Positions 30,255 to 38,743 are shown, counted from the stretch's first letter. The stretch: DNA of 64,000 bases from Candidatus Saccharimonadota bacterium (GCA_017545505.1 JAFWNB010000001.1:39706-103705); one strand, 5' to 3'. A program made the numbers and translations. Notes: generated by a model from the letters alone, not told the origin.

Positions 30255-32453
30255 ATGTTCAAAAGAATTGTCAAAAGAGACGGAAAAATCGTTAAATTCG
30301 AGCCAGAAAAAATTACAGAAGCGATTGCTAAAGCAGGTTTAGCTACGGAAGAATTTAAATATGATAGAGCAAAAGCTTTGACTGATAAAGTTCTGGAGAA
30401 GGCTAATGAAAAGATCACTGCTAGAACTCCGAACGTTGAACAAATTCAAGATATTGTAGAAGAAGTTTTAATGGAATCTTCTTTTAAGAAGACTGCAAGA
30501 GCTTATATTCGATACCGTCAGGAACGCTCTAGGGTTAGGGACGCGAAGAGCGACTTAATGATGATTTACCGTACAATTTCGCACGCAGACGCGTCGGAAG
30601 ATTCCGATATTAAGCGTAGTAACGCAAATGTGGATGGCAACTCTGCAATGGGGAAGATGTTGCAGTTCGGAGCGGAAGGTTCGAAAATTTTTGCAAAGAC
30701 TTTGATGATTCGTCCTGACATTGCGGCAGCGCATGATAATGGCGATATTCATATTCATGATTTAGACTTTTATGCAACTGGTACATTGACTTGTTGCCAG
30801 AGTGATCCATTTGTCTTGTTTGAAAATGGTGGGTTTAATACCGGTCACGGGCATCTGAGGACGCCAAATTCAATCGGTAGTTATGCGGCGCTAGCGGCGA
30901 TTTTGTTGCAAGCGAATCAGAATGAGCAACATGGTGGGCAATCTATTCCGAATTTTGATTATGCGATGGCACCTGGGGTGGATAAGTCTTTCCGTAAAGC
31001 TCTAAAGAGAAATCTAGACAAATATAATAAGTTCACTGGCAAGAAACTTGACCTTGAGGTGAAGGACGATACGAAATTTGGTGATGACGAAAAGCTAAAG
31101 AAAGCGAAATGGCCAAAAGAAGTAATTGAGGCGTCTAACTCTGATGTAGAGCGCGAAACTTTGCAGGCGATGGAAGGGTTCGTACATAATCTAAACACAA
31201 TGCATTCTCGTGCGGGAGCGCAAGTGCCATTTACTTCGATTAACTTTGGTACCGATACGACTCCTTCGGGTAGATTGGTTTCGAAATATTTGCTTGAGGC
31301 AACAGAGAATGGTTTAGGTAAAGGTGAGACGCCAATTTTCCCGATTTCAATTTTCAAGGTAAAATCTGGCGTAAACTATAATCCTGGGGATCCAAATTAT
31401 GATTTGTTCCAACGCAGTATGGAAGTTTCGGCAAAAAGACTTTTCCCGAATTTTTGCTTTATTGATGCGCCGTTTAATTTGAAATACTATAAGCCAGGTG
31501 ATTATCGTACAGAGATTGCGACGATGGGTTGTCGTACTCGTGTATTTGCGTCAGTATTCCCGGAATCTGATGGTATTGTGACTGGGCGTGGAAACTTGTC
31601 GTTTACGACGGTGAATTTAGTGAGAATTGGCATTAAGCATGGTATTTGCTTAGGCGAAAGGAAAGAAGCTGATTGGGATGGATTTTATAAAGAACTAGAT
31701 GAAAAGATGGATTTGGTAAAAGATGAACTTTTGGAACGTTTTGAATTTCAGGCAAATCAACATGTGCGTAACTTCCCATTTTTGATGGGGCAGGGAAACT
31801 GGTTTGGAAGTGAAAAATTAGGGCCGAACGATACTTTGCGTGATGTGATTAAGCATGGATCTTTGTCGATTGGGTTTATTGGTCTTGCAGAGACTTTGGT
31901 GGCAATGACTGGTAAACATCATGGAGAAGATGAAGATTCGCGAGATTTAGGACTAGATATTATTACGCATATGCGCGAGCGTTGTGACCAATATGCCAAA
32001 AAGTATAAACTGAACTTTACTTTGCTGGCGACTCCGGCTGAGGGCATTGCGGGGCGTTTTACCAAGATGGACCGCAAGGAATTTGGTAAGATCAAAGGGG
32101 TGACGGATAGGGAATTTTATACAAATTCGTTCCACGTACCAGTATATTATCCGATTTCGGCTTTTGAGAAAATAGAGATTGAAGCGCCGTATCATAATTT
32201 ATGTAACGCTGGGCATATTACTTATATTGAGCTTGATGGTGACCCGTCGCAGAATTTGCCAGCATTTGAAGCAGTGATTCGTAAAATGCACGATGAAGGA
32301 ATTGGCTATGGCTCGGTGAACCATCCGGTAGATAGGGATCCAGTATGTGGATTTTCGGGAATTATTACTGGAGATAGGTGTCCGCATTGTGGAAGGCTTG
32401 AAGGAGATTTGCCGTTTGAGAAAGTTTGTAGTTGCGCGAAAGGGACTGCTTAA
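30255..32453 (+). CDS. nrdD: Anaerobic (class III) ribonucleoside-triphosphate reductase, C-terminus altered
   Basis: NrdD reduces NTPs to dNTPs without oxygen using a glycyl radical made by NrdG. The 732-aa protein has an N-terminal ATP-cone (MFKRIVKRDGKIVKFEPEKITEAI), the barrel with HIHDLDFYATGTLTCCQ, the active-site ATMGCRTRV, GRGNLSFTTVNLVRIG and a zinc-type segment VCGFSGIITGDRCPHCGR. The expected C-terminal glycyl-radical motif (RxxGYL type) is not visible: after LPFEKV the protein ends in CSCAKGTA. No other frame downstream restores it. AAGGAGG precedes the ATG. The stop overlaps the nrdG start (TAATG). Either the terminus has been lost or an unusual radical site is used. Confidence 0.9.
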   Translation: MFKRIVKRDGKIVKFEPEKITEAIAKAGLATEEFKYDRAKALTDKVLEKANEKITARTPNVEQIQDIVEEVLMESSFKKTARAYIRYRQERSRVRDAKSDLMMIYRTISHADASEDSDIKRSNANVDGNSAMGKMLQFGAEGSKIFAKTLMIRPDIAAAHDNGDIHIHDLDFYATGTLTCCQSDPFVLFENGGFNTGHGHLRTPNSIGSYAALAAILLQANQNEQHGGQSIPNFDYAMAPGVDKSFRKALKRNLDKYNKFTGKKLDLEVKDDTKFGDDEKLKKAKWPKEVIEASNSDVERETLQAMEGFVHNLNTMHSRAGAQVPFTSINFGTDTTPSGRLVSKYLLEATENGLGKGETPIFPISIFKVKSGVNYNPGDPNYDLFQRSMEVSAKRLFPNFCFIDAPFNLKYYKPGDYRTEIATMGCRTRVFASVFPESDGIVTGRGNLSFTTVNLVRIGIKHGICLGERKEADWDGFYKELDEKMDLVKDELLERFEFQANQHVRNFPFLMGQGNWFGSEKLGPNDTLRDVIKHGSLSIGFIGLAETLVAMTGKHHGEDEDSRDLGLDIITHMRERCDQYAKKYKLNFTLLATPAEGIAGRFTKMDRKEFGKIKGVTDREFYTNSFHVPVYYPISAFEKIEIEAPYHNLCNAGHITYIELDGDPSQNLPAFEAVIRKMHDEGIGYGSVNHPVDRDPVCGFSGIITGDRCPHCGRLEGDLPFEKVCSCAKGTA

Positions 32454-32534
32454 TGCAACCGAATAATGGTCCTTCGGACACGCTCGAGGCCGCTCGGCCA
32501 AGCTTACGGTCCTCAGGACCATTATCTCGGTCGC
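32453..32534. repeat. Palindromic element, copy C (5' end of nrdG)
   Basis: Core 32480-32508 matches copy A at 23 of 29 positions, all six differences being transitions; both share AGGCCG and CGGCC/TGGCC-AAGCTTA. Arms 32453-32479 and 32509-32534 pair as inverted copies, including a perfect ATAATGGTCCT. The left arm contains the nrdG start codon. Confidence 0.85.
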
Positions 32535-33061
32535 TTCGTAATCTCTCACGGCAAGTACAAATTCCGGATGGGTATATTAGGTTGTCGGGACCACTTGAAC
32601 ACGACAATATTGTAAATGGAGATGGGCTGAGAGCAGTGGTTTGGACGCAAGGGTGCCCAAACCATTGTAGGGGGTGTCAGAATCCAGAAACGTGGGACTA
32701 TGCGAGTGGGTTTTTGATTAAAATAGACGAGATTAAGGAAGAACTACGTAAATTTAAAGGACAGGCGGGTTTGACTTTTTGCGGTGGCGAGCCATTGGTG
32801 CAGGCGAAGGCCTGCAAGGAATTAGCTGATTTTGTGAGGAAGGAACTAGGTTGGAACGTATGGAGTTTTTCGGGATTTACTTATGAAGTGATTCGTGAAT
32901 ATGGTGGTGAACCATGGGAATTAGTAAAATCGTTGGATGCTTTGATTGACGGGCCGTTTATTTTAGAAGAAAGAGATTTGAGTTTGAAATACCGTGGTTC
33001 TAGAAATCAAAGACTACTGCATTTAGAGGTTGGTACGGGTAAAATTTTGTCTGTTGAATAA
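32453..33061 (+). CDS. nrdG: Anaerobic RNR-activating radical-SAM protein with palindromic insertion at its N-terminus
   Basis: NrdG is the radical SAM enzyme that installs the glycyl radical on NrdD. The 202-aa protein has the cluster motif TQGCPNHCRGCQNPETW (CxxxCxxC), the GG-E motif LTFCGGEPLVQ and DGPFILEERDLSLKYRGSRNQR at the end. The first 35 or so residues are foreign: they are encoded by a palindromic element with the same core as those at 4424 and 7880, in frame with the conserved sequence that begins near IRLSGPLEHDNIVNGDG. The start at 32453 overlaps the nrdD stop; a later start is possible but no other ATG is placed suitably. Confidence 0.9.
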   Translation: MQPNNGPSDTLEAARPSLRSSGPLSRSLRNLSRQVQIPDGYIRLSGPLEHDNIVNGDGLRAVVWTQGCPNHCRGCQNPETWDYASGFLIKIDEIKEELRKFKGQAGLTFCGGEPLVQAKACKELADFVRKELGWNVWSFSGFTYEVIREYGGEPWELVKSLDALIDGPFILEERDLSLKYRGSRNQRLLHLEVGTGKILSVE

Positions 33062-33100
33062 TGATTTGATATAATAATTAGTAAGTAATGTGGAGGAAAA

Positions 33101-33961
33101 ATGGGAGATAATGCGTTTACGGTTTTGCCGATGAGTCAGAGAGTTTCGTTACAAGCGGGTGAGACCTATGAGGGTAAAATTACGGTAGTTAATCCAGCCG
33201 ATGCGAAAGGTGATTTTAATTATAAGGTATCGGTTTCACCGTTTGGTGTTTCTGGTGAGGATTATGAGATTGATTTCGTAACGGATTATAACCGCTCTAT
33301 GATTTCTAAATGGATTAAAATAAATGAACCTACCGGTAAAGTTGCACCAAACGAATCAAAGGACGTTACTTTTACGATTACTGTGCCGGAAAATGCGCCG
33401 GCTGGGGGACAGTATGCTTCAATTGCGGTAACTTCTGATGATGAAGCAACCGGAGGGGACGGTGTAGCAGTACAGAATGTGTTTGAAATTGCGAGTATTG
33501 TGTATGCTACGGTGGCGGGTGAGACAAAACACGAAGGCGAAATTTTAGAAAATAATGTTCCTGGATTTGTAACTAATGTACCGCTGACTTTGTCGGCTTT
33601 GATTTCTAATAATGGTAATGTGCATGAGGATGCTACTTTTATCATTTCGGTAAAAAACTTTTTTACCGGAGAGGTGATACTACCAACTGAAGAAGACGAC
33701 GGCGAATATTCTGAAATTATTATGCCGGAAACTACCAAACATATTGATAGGGAAGTATCTAATTTGCCGGCTCTTGGTGTAGTTAAGATTAATCAGACAA
33801 TTTATTACCAAGGCGTAGCGAATACGGTGGAAAAAGATGTGTTTATTTGTCCGATTTGGTTCTTGGTTTTGGTGATAATCACAATAGTCGCGATTATCAC
33901 CTCAGTCGTAATGACGGTAAGGCATCATCGTAAAAAGTCGTTAAAAACTAGAAATATATAA
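33101..33961 (+). CDS. DUF916-like (WxL-associated) domain protein with C-terminal membrane anchor
   Basis: The 286-aa protein begins with AFTVLPMSQRVSLQAGETYEGKITVVNPADAKGDF, like the extracellular DUF916/WxL-locus proteins of Firmicutes, with a second beta-sandwich and a C-terminal membrane helix (CPIWFLVLVIITIVAIITSVVMTV) plus basic tail RHHRKK. Homologues carry a signal peptide, but here the strong RBS (GGAGGA) and ATG at 33101 give a protein that starts directly in the mature domain; only 40 nt separate it from nrdG, so no signal peptide can be encoded upstream. TATAAT lies at 33070-33075. Its neighbour is a FISUMP surface protein, suggesting a shared surface function. Confidence 0.72.
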   Translation: MGDNAFTVLPMSQRVSLQAGETYEGKITVVNPADAKGDFNYKVSVSPFGVSGEDYEIDFVTDYNRSMISKWIKINEPTGKVAPNESKDVTFTITVPENAPAGGQYASIAVTSDDEATGGDGVAVQNVFEIASIVYATVAGETKHEGEILENNVPGFVTNVPLTLSALISNNGNVHEDATFIISVKNFFTGEVILPTEEDDGEYSEIIMPETTKHIDREVSNLPALGVVKINQTIYYQGVANTVEKDVFICPIWFLVLVIITIVAIITSVVMTVRHHRKKSLKTRNI

Positions 33962-33980
33962 TATTTTAAAATTCTTATGT

Positions 33981-33986
33981 TATAAT
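33981..33986 (+). promoter_or_regulatory. -10 box of the second FISUMP gene
   Basis: TATAAT nine bases before the ATG at 33996, giving a leader of at most 2-3 nt. Confidence 0.55.
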
Positions 33987-33995
33987 GGTGGTATC

Positions 33996-35768
33996 ATGGA
34001 GAAGAAGTTTATTGGGTTTTTAGCAAGTTTAATCGGAATAACATTTTTTGCTGGCATTGTATTAGCTAGTTCATCCTCTCACGCTGCATCTTCTGTTACC
34101 GCTAATGCTTCTGTAATTATCCCTGATGCTTGTACTATGACTGGCACTCTAGATGAAGCACATACTGCTACTATTCCAAATGGTACAATCAGACCAGCAA
34201 TTGGTAAAACTACTTTTAATGTAGTATGTAATGACCCAAATGGATTTGCTATCTATGCCGTAGGATATTCTAACCAAGAATATGGTAACACTAAACTACT
34301 AGCTACTGTTGGTGGAACTCTTGCTCCTACATATGATATATCTACTGGAGCTACAACTACTGGTAACTCACAATGGGCTATGATGCTAACTCCAGTCACT
34401 ACAAACGTAACAGCCCAGAATGGCTACGGTAGTTATTCTGTGATTCCTACTACTTATACTAAAATTGCCCAATTCCCAAACTCTACTACCGTTTCTGGCG
34501 CAGAAGCAGAAGTTACTTATAGAGCCTATATAGCAGGTAATCAGCCGGCTGGGACATATAATGGTAAAGTTAAATATACTATGGTACACCCAAACACAGA
34601 AACACCGCTTCAACCTGTGCCATGTGTAGCTAATACTATTTGCTACAATGCAAATGGTAGAAATGTAGTAGGAACTATGGGACAACAAACCGAATCCGAA
34701 GGCGAGTCTCTTGTGGATTTAACGAGGGCTTCGTTACTTGCTTCTAATTATAGTAGAGAAGGTTACGGTTTTGCAGGTTGGAATACTAAATATGATTATA
34801 CTGGTGATTTTTATGGCCCACAAGAAGAAATCGAGCTTCCTAATGATATGAGTCATGGTCTAGCTCTATATGCAATTTGGCTTCCATCCAATGGCTATTT
34901 GCAAGATTGGAATAGGAATACTAATGACTGCGAGCGTCTTGAGATCGCTTCGTTTGATAGCTCTACTGGTACGATTGTGAAAACACTTGATAGTGTAATT
35001 GCTCTTACTGACAAAAGAGATGGGCAAACTTATTCTGTTGCTAGGCTTGCTGACGGTAATTGCTGGATGACGGAAAATTTAAGATTAAATAATAATACTG
35101 ACTCTCCGAACTGGGGTGATAACGGTTTAAGTGAAGGCTTTGAGGGTGTATTTATGGGTTTAGCCGAAGCTGAAAACAACCGTAATGCCCTTGTTTACGA
35201 TACTACCGCTAACAGTCTGTATAGCACCAGCAATATTACTGGTAGCAACGTCTCATTTCGTTTTCCGCGATATAATAATATCAATACCACCTCCATTGCT
35301 TCATATCCCACGGACGATTCTAATTCTACTATTTATAGTTATGGCAATTATTATACTTGGGCTGCAGCTAAAGCAAGTACGGAGGATGCCTCTACCACGG
35401 GTTCTTCTATTTGCCCGTGTGGTTGGTCTCTACCTTCAGGCGGTCAATCTATTGAATCGTTTAGTTTCGGTGCTCTATCTGTAGCGCTTGGCGGTCCCAC
35501 TGATGGCGGCTCTACGACTGGATACGATGACAGTCATCTGATGTCTACAAGATTTCGAAGTTTTCCACAGAACTATGTTTTATCTGGTTACGGTGGCAAT
35601 AGTAATTTTAATGGTACTATTGGCTACTATTGGTCTTCGACCAGATATAGTAGTAACTATGCGTATTATTTTCATTTCGATCGCTATATTAATAGCTTTG
35701 ACCCAGGAACAGTCAGAACCAATAAAACAAATCTCTACACCATAAGATGTCTATTTCGTCCAAAATAA
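33996..35768 (+). CDS. Secreted FISUMP-domain surface protein
   Basis: The 590-aa paralogue of the giant protein at 11257: signal peptide (MEKKFIGFLASLIGITFFAGIVLASSSSHA), an N-terminal beta-sandwich of about 170 residues (VTANASVIIPDACTMTGTL...), one InlB/Listeria-Bacteroides-type repeat (YGFAGW ... LYAIW near 250-290) and one FISUMP module (NCWMTENLRL near 352, CPCGWSLPSGG near 473, YYWSSTRYSSNYAYYF near 548). No anchor or sortase motif. It follows the DUF916-like gene by 34 nt with its own -10 box. Role presumed to be surface attachment. Confidence 0.85.
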   Translation: MEKKFIGFLASLIGITFFAGIVLASSSSHAASSVTANASVIIPDACTMTGTLDEAHTATIPNGTIRPAIGKTTFNVVCNDPNGFAIYAVGYSNQEYGNTKLLATVGGTLAPTYDISTGATTTGNSQWAMMLTPVTTNVTAQNGYGSYSVIPTTYTKIAQFPNSTTVSGAEAEVTYRAYIAGNQPAGTYNGKVKYTMVHPNTETPLQPVPCVANTICYNANGRNVVGTMGQQTESEGESLVDLTRASLLASNYSREGYGFAGWNTKYDYTGDFYGPQEEIELPNDMSHGLALYAIWLPSNGYLQDWNRNTNDCERLEIASFDSSTGTIVKTLDSVIALTDKRDGQTYSVARLADGNCWMTENLRLNNNTDSPNWGDNGLSEGFEGVFMGLAEAENNRNALVYDTTANSLYSTSNITGSNVSFRFPRYNNINTTSIASYPTDDSNSTIYSYGNYYTWAAAKASTEDASTTGSSICPCGWSLPSGGQSIESFSFGALSVALGGPTDGGSTTGYDDSHLMSTRFRSFPQNYVLSGYGGNSNFNGTIGYYWSSTRYSSNYAYYFHFDRYINSFDPGTVRTNKTNLYTIRCLFRPK

Positions 35769-36081
35769 TGGTAAGTATATAATATATATATTATATATAC
35801 TGCCAAATTGGGCCGGTGAGGGTGTCTTTTACCGTAATGCCTTCTTTTGTAGCGCCTGCAGTTCATCGGAAATTTTTGGCGAATCTTCAATTAATCTTAG
35901 GCCAAATAACTGTATTGCTGGCAGTTAGATTCGTTTCGTGAAGAACACTAGGAGTTGGAAAGATCGAGTAGGAAATCTAGGAGATGTTTAGGTTAAATAT
36001 TTCTTTGTTGTGGAGAAATTTTAATTTGAGGCAAGAATGTTTCCTTGTATGGAGGGAAAAAGTTTTGATTTTTGATTATGT
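35769..36081. other. Gene-free region with an AT-rich inverted repeat
   Basis: At 35773-35800 is an AT-only imperfect palindrome that could terminate transcription of the FISUMP gene. On the minus strand, about 35836-35928 holds a 31-codon open stretch (contains QLFGLRLIEDSPKISDEL) that reads like the end of a real protein but is preceded by a stop; it may be a relic of a decayed gene. Nothing else is recognised. Confidence 0.4.
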
Positions 36082-36087
36082 TATAAT
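36082..36087 (+). promoter_or_regulatory. -10 box of the RelA/SpoT-like gene (leaderless)
   Basis: TATAAT, then six bases (CTAGAT) before the ATG at 36094. Confidence 0.6.
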
Positions 36088-36093
36088 CTAGAT

Positions 36094-37578
36094 ATGGCGA
36101 AAGAACGAGAACCAGAGAGAGTGAAGCGGGCGGTAGAAGTAGCGAGAGCTGCGCATGAGGGGCAGCTTCGCAAAACTGGTGAGCCGTATATTGTGCATCC
36201 TTTGGCTGTGAAAAAAATCTTGGAGGAGTGGGGGATGGATGAGGACACGATTATCGCGGGGATTTTGCATGATACGGTGGAGGACACTGAGTTGACTCTG
36301 GAAGACATCAAAAAAGAATTTGGTGAGCCAGTGGCGTTTTTGGTGGATGGAGTAACGAAGCTTTCTACGGCGCGTAACGGGATGCGAGATATTGATACGT
36401 ATCTGCCGGCGACGAAAGATAATTTTCTGCGCTTGATGATTGCGCTGGGGGACGATATCAGGGTTTTGATTATTAAACTGGCGGATAGATTGCATAACTT
36501 AAGGACCCTGTCGGCATTGCCGCCAGATAAGCAGAAGAAGATCGCAAAGGAGACTTTAGAGGTATTTGCGCCGTTGGCGGATAGGCTTAACATGGGGCTG
36601 CTTAGGGTGGAGCTAGCGGATTTGTCGTTTAAATATGTGGATCCGAGGCGATTTGAAGAGTTAAAAAATTTGATCACTAAATATAATAAGTCGGCAGAGA
36701 AGACTTTGGCGAAAATCCGTGAAGAGGTAGCGGCAGCGCTAAAGAAAGAAAAAATTAGATTTGAGATATCGGGCCGCGTGAAGTCAGTTTATTCGCTTCA
36801 CAAGAAATTGGCTAAACACAACCAAAATATAAATGAAATTTATGATTTAACAGCGCTTAGGATTATTGTGGATGATATAACGGATTGTTATTTGGTGCTA
36901 GGAGTGATTCATTCGCTTTATACGCCGATGGAGGGGCGAATTAAGGATTATATTGCGATGCCAAAGCAAAACGGATATCGGTCGCTTCACACTACCGTGA
37001 TTACAAAAGATAAACATATCGTGGAGTTTCAGATTAGAACTAGAGAAATGCATGAGTATGCGGAGCGGGGGCTAGCGGCGAGTTTTTATTACAACGAGCA
37101 AAAAGTAACAGAGAACTATAAAAAAGGGAAGATAGAACATCTACCGACGAATCTGTTATGGATTACGGAGCTGCAAAACACGGCGGCGAAGCTGCGCGAG
37201 GGTAAGAAAGTAGATTTAAAGAAGTTAAAGATTAATTTATTTGCGGATAAGATTTTTGTCTATACGCCGAAAGGGGATATTTTGGATTTGCCTAAGGGGG
37301 CGTTGCCACTGGATTTTGCTTATAAATTGCACTCGGAAATTGGGGATCATGTAGTGGGAGTAAAGATTAATGGCAAAATGAGTAATTTGAATAAAAAATT
37401 AGAACAGGGCGATATCGTGGAGATCTTGACCTCTAAAAATCAGACGCCAAAATCATCGTGGTTGGATAGAATTATTACTTCGCACGCTAGAACGAAGTTG
37501 ATGAGGGCATTAAGAATAAAGCCGCCTGAAGAGAGGGTTACAACGATAAAAAAGGCATCAAAGACTAAGAAAAAATAA
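36094..37578 (+). CDS. RelA/SpoT-type (p)ppGpp synthetase/hydrolase, C-terminally short
   Basis: Controls the stringent-response alarmone (p)ppGpp. The 494-aa protein has an HD hydrolase domain (GEPYIVHPLAVKKILEEWG, AGILHDTVEDT near 67-77, LADRLHNLRTL), the synthetase domain with YDLTALRIIVDD and IKDYIAMPKQNGYRSLHTTV (near 285-310), and a TGS domain (IFVYTPKGDILDLPKGALPLDFAYKLHSEIG). Both catalytic motifs look intact, so a bifunctional enzyme is likely. Full-length Rel proteins are about 730 aa; the helical, zinc-finger and ACT domains after TGS are missing here, so sensing of stalled ribosomes may differ. Confidence 0.92.
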   Translation: MAKEREPERVKRAVEVARAAHEGQLRKTGEPYIVHPLAVKKILEEWGMDEDTIIAGILHDTVEDTELTLEDIKKEFGEPVAFLVDGVTKLSTARNGMRDIDTYLPATKDNFLRLMIALGDDIRVLIIKLADRLHNLRTLSALPPDKQKKIAKETLEVFAPLADRLNMGLLRVELADLSFKYVDPRRFEELKNLITKYNKSAEKTLAKIREEVAAALKKEKIRFEISGRVKSVYSLHKKLAKHNQNINEIYDLTALRIIVDDITDCYLVLGVIHSLYTPMEGRIKDYIAMPKQNGYRSLHTTVITKDKHIVEFQIRTREMHEYAERGLAASFYYNEQKVTENYKKGKIEHLPTNLLWITELQNTAAKLREGKKVDLKKLKINLFADKIFVYTPKGDILDLPKGALPLDFAYKLHSEIGDHVVGVKINGKMSNLNKKLEQGDIVEILTSKNQTPKSSWLDRIITSHARTKLMRALRIKPPEERVTTIKKASKTKKK

Positions 37579-37597
37579 GTGTAAGAGTATAACGTGG

Positions 37598-37603
37598 TAT
37601 AAT
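37598..37603 (+). promoter_or_regulatory. -10 box of tRNA-Thr
   Basis: TATAAT ten bases before the mature 5' end of tRNA-Thr. Confidence 0.55.
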
Positions 37604-37612
37604 AGAATAAAT

Positions 37613-37688
37613 GCCGATGTAGCTCAGTTGGTAGAGCAGCTCATTCGTAACGAGCAGGTCACAGGTTCGAACCCTGCCATCGGCTCCA
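37613..37688 (+). tRNA. tRNA-Thr(CGT)
   Basis: Acceptor GCCGATG/CATCGGC, anticodon stem GCTCA/CGAGC with loop TTCGTAA (CGT), T arm ACAGG-TTCGAAC-CCTGC, encoded TCCA. The 31-39 pair of the anticodon stem is an A-C mismatch. Confidence 0.92.
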
Positions 37689-37749
37689 CATATAAGTGAT
37701 AGCAAAAAGACGGGTTCGTTCTTCGAATCGAACCCTGCCATCGGCTCCA
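37689..37749 (+). repeat. Palindromic tail of tRNA-Thr(CGT)
   Basis: An exact 22-nt direct copy of the tRNA 3' end (37728-37749 equals 37667-37688, including CCA) follows a hairpin GGGTTCG-N10-CGAACCC (37712-37735) formed with a degraded inverted copy. Confidence 0.85.
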
Positions 37750-37779
37750 TAAGCGGAGTGATAATAAAGAAGGAGAATA

Positions 37780-38394
37780 ATGACTAAAGCAGAAATTATT
37801 AAACGTCCCATTGAAAAAATAGGTGGTGATTTGAAAAAATCAGCATGGAGCTCGATAATTGAATCTATCGCCACGGTAATTCTTGGTATTCTTCTAATTG
37901 TGTGGCCTAATGAAGTGATTAGAATAATAGCCTACGTGATGGGCGCTGTTTTAGTGGTTAAAGGCGCGTATCAAGTGATAAATTATTTTGTGGTAAAAGG
38001 GCAGAATGATTTCTTTAATAACAATTTACTTGGCGGCGTAATATCGGTTTTGATTGGTGTTACTTTATTGATTTTAGGTGAAGAAATTGCTCATGTGTTT
38101 AGAATTGTAATAGGTATATTCTTAATCTATGAATCACTTGTTAGAATTAATACTTCAATTAAACTTCACGCTGCAAATATAAATGCTTGGAAATATGTTT
38201 TGATCTTGGCGCTAATGATGTTGATTGTTGGGGTGTTTGTGACATTTTATAGTGGCGCCGTGGTAACGCTGATTGGCTGGATGATGATTCTAGCTGGTTT
38301 AATTGGTATTGTTGGTGATGTAATGTTTATCCAATACCTTAATATTATCGTGGAAAAACTAATTGGTAAAAATCAGAAAGATGAAAACGTTTAA
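37780..38394 (+). CDS. HdeD/DUF308-like membrane protein
   Basis: The 204-aa protein has six predicted membrane helices in paired repeats, starting with SSIIESIATVILGILLIVWPNEVIRIIAYVMGAVLVVKGAYQVINYF, a pattern typical of HdeD/DUF308 proteins. HdeD is linked to acid resistance in E. coli, but most members are uncharacterised. AAGGAG precedes the ATG. The 3' end overlaps the next membrane protein gene by 14 bp and, with the following GT2 gene, forms a three-gene operon. Confidence 0.78.
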   Translation: MTKAEIIKRPIEKIGGDLKKSAWSSIIESIATVILGILLIVWPNEVIRIIAYVMGAVLVVKGAYQVINYFVVKGQNDFFNNNLLGGVISVLIGVTLLILGEEIAHVFRIVIGIFLIYESLVRINTSIKLHAANINAWKYVLILALMMLIVGVFVTFYSGAVVTLIGWMMILAGLIGIVGDVMFIQYLNIIVEKLIGKNQKDENV

Positions 38395-38743
38395 AGAAGA
38401 CATAATTAAGATTTTTCGTGACGAACGCGGTCTCTTTATGATTATGATTCTGAATTTTATTTTGGCGATTGCTTTGATGGTATTTGCGATTGTCAATCTC
38501 AATCCTAATAGCGCCGTGGTGAAGATTGGATACGGAGATATTGGAGGATATCGGGATGGTGTATGGTTTGATATGGTGGCTTTTCCGTTGCTTGCCCTTG
38601 TGCTCGGCGTTTTTCATAATTTACTAGCGATAAGGATTTTTCATAAACGTGGAAGCGGGATGGCAAAATTGTTCTTGTTAATAACGACTCTTTTGATATT
38701 TGGCACGTTCTTGGTGTTAATTCGTTTGCATGGAGAAGGATAG
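38381..38743 (+). CDS. Small membrane protein with three helices
   Basis: A 120-aa protein with helices at about residues 17-38, 64-85 and 95-115. I do not recognise a family. The start at 38381 (AGAAAG upstream, MKTFKEDIIKIFRDERGLF) is preferred over an in-frame GTG/ATG 6 codons earlier. Overlaps of 14 bp with the HdeD-like gene and 1 bp (TAGTG) with the GT2 gene indicate tight co-translation, so it may be an accessory subunit of that glycosyltransferase. Confidence 0.65.
   Translation: MKTFKEDIIKIFRDERGLFMIMILNFILAIALMVFAIVNLNPNSAVVKIGYGDIGGYRDGVWFDMVAFPLLALVLGVFHNLLAIRIFHKRGSGMAKLFLLITTLLIFGTFLVLIRLHGEG

Noticed and set aside
35836..35928. Minus-strand 31-codon fragment as a real gene
   Set aside because: Too short, no start codon or RBS, a stop directly upstream; kept only as a possible relic in the intergenic description.
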